From: Haplomitrium mnioides
Lineage: Eukaryota > Marchantiophyta > Haplomitriopsida > Calobryales
DNA: 24,517 nt
Reading direction: 5' to 3'
Assembly (NCBI GenBank): GCA_049999725.1
Contig: JBNGIS010038139.1
Location: forward strand, 1 to 24,517
The notes below the pieces were generated by a model, which was not told the DNA's origin, did not search any database, and worked only from the letters and a program-made list of their open reading frames with translations. Both the position numbers and the translations under genes were made by a program. Of this stretch, positions 22,206 through 24,517 are shown piece by piece (the stretch's first letter is position 1; each line of letters opens with the position of its first letter).

Positions 22206-22437
22206 TTCCACATGTACTAACATAAATATACAATCATCAAGTTTCTACATACAAAGACTACATTGTAGAATTTAGATTCTACTTTGGTTAAAGAATCTCA
22301 TGTAGAACTCAAAACCTTTTGATTGATAGACTCTTGTCAAAAAATTAGAGATGTTGCTTGTTTACACTCTTAAGTAAATCTCTAAAGCCACTGTCTTTTT
22401 GATTTTGAACTATGACTTTTTTGTGTATATGATTCTC
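22206..22437. other. End of copy R before the copia LTR
   Basis: No gene is seen. The sequence still aligns with copy L around 2690-2878. The last bases before the LTR are GATTCTC (22431-22437), which would include the target-site duplication. Its partner would be beyond the window. Confidence 0.55.
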
Positions 22438-22658
22438 TGTTAAAAGAAGAAAAGAATGAAAGCATGCACAAAGGCAAGAATGCTCATTAGCTCATGCCAT
22501 CTCTCATATATATTATTATCATCTTCTCATATCTCATATCTTCACATATCTTGAACAAATGGTTATAACCATACGTTTTTATAGTAAAGTATGATTAGTG
22601 TTCTTATTAACTAATCTAATATAACTTAGATCTTTACTATATACATTAAATCTTAACA
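22438..22658 (-). mobile_element. 3' LTR of a Ty1/copia element
   Basis: The 221-bp segment begins TGTTAA on both strands (plus-strand TGTTAAAAG..., minus-strand TGTTAAGATT...). It has the canonical TG...CA ends with short inverted repeats TGTTAA/TTAACA. On the minus strand it lies downstream of the pol remnant and directly after a purine-rich tract, which identifies it as the 3' LTR. A TATA-like CTATAAAAA on the minus strand lies near 22577-22585. The 5' LTR is not in the window, so LTR divergence cannot be measured. Confidence 0.85.
22577..22585 (-). promoter_or_regulatory. Candidate TATA box in the LTR
   Basis: The minus strand reads CTATAAAAA inside the LTR, about 75-80 bases after its minus-strand start. 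This is a plausible position for the U3 promoter of a short copia LTR. The assignment rests on motif and position only. Confidence 0.4.
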
Positions 22659-22673
22659 CTCCCCGTTGGTTGT
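22659..22673 (-). other. Polypurine tract of the copia element
   Basis: The minus strand reads a purine-rich ACGGGGAG immediately before the LTR start TGTTAA. This is where plus-strand DNA synthesis is primed in LTR retrotransposons. The tract is short, but its position against the LTR end is exact. Confidence 0.65.
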
Positions 22674-22882
22674 AATATGGAAATGTTACAAACAAACAAT
22701 AAGATGTAGTTATCTGAAGATATTAGCTCCATCAACTCACGTATGAGATGTTCCTATGCAAGATAAAGATGTTGCCTCATTAAAACCCTCTCATACTCCT
22801 ACGAGAGAAAGAGTACAACCACTTAGATATGAGGAAACTTAGAGGAATCATAATAAAAAAAAATAGTAATAATAACATCATG
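22674..22882. other. Copia 3' untranslated stretch
   Basis: This lies between the end of the pol remnant and the polypurine tract, is AT-rich and non-coding. It contains a run of A bases near 22855-22863 (T on the element's sense strand). No accessory ORF of the element is seen. Confidence 0.6.
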
Positions 22883-24390
22883 TCAAGTATCCAAGAGTCG
22901 AGAAAGATGACGGAGACCAATGCTGTCACAATGGAGCTGATGAGTGGTTGGAGTCAAAGCCTTTGTAAACAAGTCAGCTCGATTGTCCTTGCTTGCAATA
23001 ACCTGCAAAGAATCAGTCTCATCATGCTACTCATGAGTAAAGAAGAAGTTTGGTGCAATGTGCTTGATATAGTCTCCTATAATGAATCCCTTGGAAACTT
23101 GTTCAACACATGCCAAATTATCTTCATACAAAATAGTAGGATTAGTCAAACAAGACAAACCAACATGCACACCTATATGATCAATCATCCTCCTCAGCTA
23201 AATACACTTCTTACTAGCATCATACAGTGCTATAATCTCTGAATGGTTAGAAGATGTACAAGTTAGTGTTTGTTTAGTACTCTTCTAAGATATAGCAGTA
23301 GGGTCATATAGGAACACAGAGTCGGTTTGTGATTTTTCATCATTTGGATCAAATAGATATCCAACATTAGCGTAACCAATGAGGATCTTATCAATGTGTC
23401 CAGGGTAATAAAGTCCCATATCAATGGTCCCTTGTAAGTATTGAAAGATATGTTTAATTCTATTCCAATATCGTATAGTGGGTTGTGAATAGTGTGTAGA
23501 AAGCAAGTTTACGACAAAGGAAATATCAAGACGGGTTTGGTTGGCAAGAAACATAAGAGCGTCAATGGTTGAGAGATGAGGCTTCTCAAATCCAAGTAAG
23601 GGTTTATTTTCAGTGTTCTTTGTGAATATATCTTTATCTCGATCTAATGTATGTACCTCTATAGGAGATGCAACACGATGAGATTTATCCATGTTAAGTT
23701 GTTTGAGGACCTTCTTAGTATATGTACTTTGATGCAAAAGTATGCCATCTTGTAAGTACTGAAATTGAAGGCCTAAACAATAAGTGGTCTAGCTAATATC
23801 TTTCATGCCAAAAATTTTCTTAAATATTGCGCAATGTCTTCATGGTGAAAACCCATAGCCAACATATCTTCTTGAAATCTCTAATACCATATTGTGCCAC
23901 TTTGCTTAAGTTCATAAATAGATCACATGATCTAGACTGCATATCCATCCTTGGCCATAGGCATGGATTTATGCACAAGAGGGGCTAAAAGGCCTACTCA
24001 TTGATATATGCATTGTAGGGACTATAGGTCCATGTCCAGTACTCACTCCATTGGGTTTCATAGTGGTATGGTATGTAGAAGTAGATGTATGGTTGTGAGG
24101 TTTCTCCTTGGAGACATGCTCCTCTTGAATATGATAGATATTCTTGGCAATTAGCTCTCAAGGTGCTCTCATATAAATTTGGGTATTTAATATGTCATAA
24201 ATGTATGCTTTCACTACATAAATTTGATGCATCATGAGCTCATGTCCTAAGAAAAAGCCAACTAGATACCAGTAAGTGATAGCATTCATGATTGAGGCAT
24301 ATGTGAGATCAAAGTCTCTCCCATGTATAGCTTTTGGCTACAAGGCGTGCCTTATATCTGACAACTTTGCCTTTAGCATTTTGCTAAGGA
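22883..24390 (-). pseudogene. Ty1/copia pol remnant: RT and RNase H
   Basis: This is the C-terminal part of a copia polyprotein, heavily broken. Reading on the minus strand, KARLVAK (about 24340-24360) marks the start of the reverse transcriptase domain, followed after a frameshift by a TYASIMNAITYWYL-type segment and IYMRAP. About 200 bp further on, YELKQSG..WY is recognisable, then MGF, KKIFGMKD and TYCLGLQ. The best ORF (23285-23737) covers HQSTYTKKVLKQLNM, the DISFVVNLLS connection and the start of RNase H. There YANVGY replaces the usual YAD, so a catalytic Asp appears lost. TAG stops follow at former Trp and Gln/Glu codons, then SNHSEIIAL, LYEDN and the end at TGA 22883-22885. The segment normally holding the catalytic YVDD, between MGF and KKIFGMKD, is missing. 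Upstream domains (gag, protease, integrase) are absent from the window. The element cannot be active. Confidence 0.9.
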
Positions 24391-24453
24391 CTTGCCAAAT
24401 GTAACAAACAGAGAAAGGCAAATAGAGAAGCCCAAAGCCATGGAGAGAAGAAT

Positions 24454-24455
<2 letters not shown>

Positions 24456-24511
<56 letters not shown>
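24456..24511. repeat. (AG)n microsatellite
   Basis: An essentially perfect run of AG dinucleotides, about 28 units, lies five bases from the window edge. It sits just upstream (in element sense) of the truncated copia pol, so it may mark the breakpoint where the rest of the element was lost. Confidence 0.97.
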
Positions 24512-24513
<2 letters not shown>

Positions 24514-24517
24514 TGAG

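Larger units (their letters stand above)
20672..22437 (+). repeat. Flanking direct duplication, copy R
   Basis: This is collinear with 993-2878. It starts at AGTGAGAACT directly after the last satellite monomer. The upstream part of the gene present in copy L (768-992) is absent and replaced by array. It ends at the terminal TGTTAA of a copia LTR at 22438, so the remainder was probably displaced beyond the right edge of the window. Confidence 0.88.

Noticed and set aside
21892-22233. Minus-strand 113-codon ORF as a gene
   Set aside because: It is composed of the antisense of the 52-bp minisatellite and flank. The 52-bp period breaks frame and copy L does not keep the ORF.
993-22437. The flanking duplicates as LTRs of a giant element
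   Set aside because: The copies are strongly diverged and carry coding-like remnants. They lack TG...CA ends and adjacent primer-binding or polypurine sites.
22829-23242. Plus-strand 137-codon ORF as a gene
   Set aside because: It lies antisense to the RNase H end of the copia remnant, where the minus strand has clear family motifs.

Overview
The window looks like nuclear DNA from a land plant. It carries a decayed Ty1/copia retrotransposon with plant-style reverse transcriptase and RNase H motifs, a very long AT-rich satellite array, a 25S rRNA fragment and a GA microsatellite. Nothing looks bacterial, and I see no intact cellular gene. The species cannot be fixed from the sequence; a large, repeat-rich genome is an inference.

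Layout. Positions 1-250 hold a small 24-bp tandem repeat built on a palindrome. Positions 768-1809 hold a broken gene copy (copy L) of a protein I do not recognise, followed by a conserved-looking 3' flank and a five-unit 52-bp minisatellite (2399-2650). From about 3532 to 20671 (about 17 kb, 70% of the window) there is a single tandem array of a 46-bp satellite monomer. It has a second, diverged block interspersed 27 times, internal segmental duplications, a 10-N assembly gap and an inserted piece of 25S rRNA. Immediately after the array, at 20672, a second copy (copy R) of the same broken gene resumes part-way through, in the same orientation as copy L. It continues through the same 3' flank and minisatellite to 22437. 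There the 3' LTR of a minus-strand Ty1/copia element (LTR 22438-22658, pol remnant 22883-about 24390) interrupts it. The window ends in a GA microsatellite.

The history I infer is as follows. An already broken gene segment was duplicated, since both copies share two in-frame stop codons. The array lies between the copies and one of its edges cuts into copy R. Later a copia element inserted into copy R. The array grew by copying blocks of one to many monomers, because internal duplications sit at constant offsets and one pair changes register by exactly one monomer.

Nothing here acts as an operon or pathway. The most interesting element is the satellite. Its consensus contains an RY-type CATGCATG motif in most monomers and has no CG or CHG cytosine on either strand. 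It also packs three palindromes (ATGCATGCAT, AGATCT, TCTAGA) into the first two thirds of each 46-bp unit.
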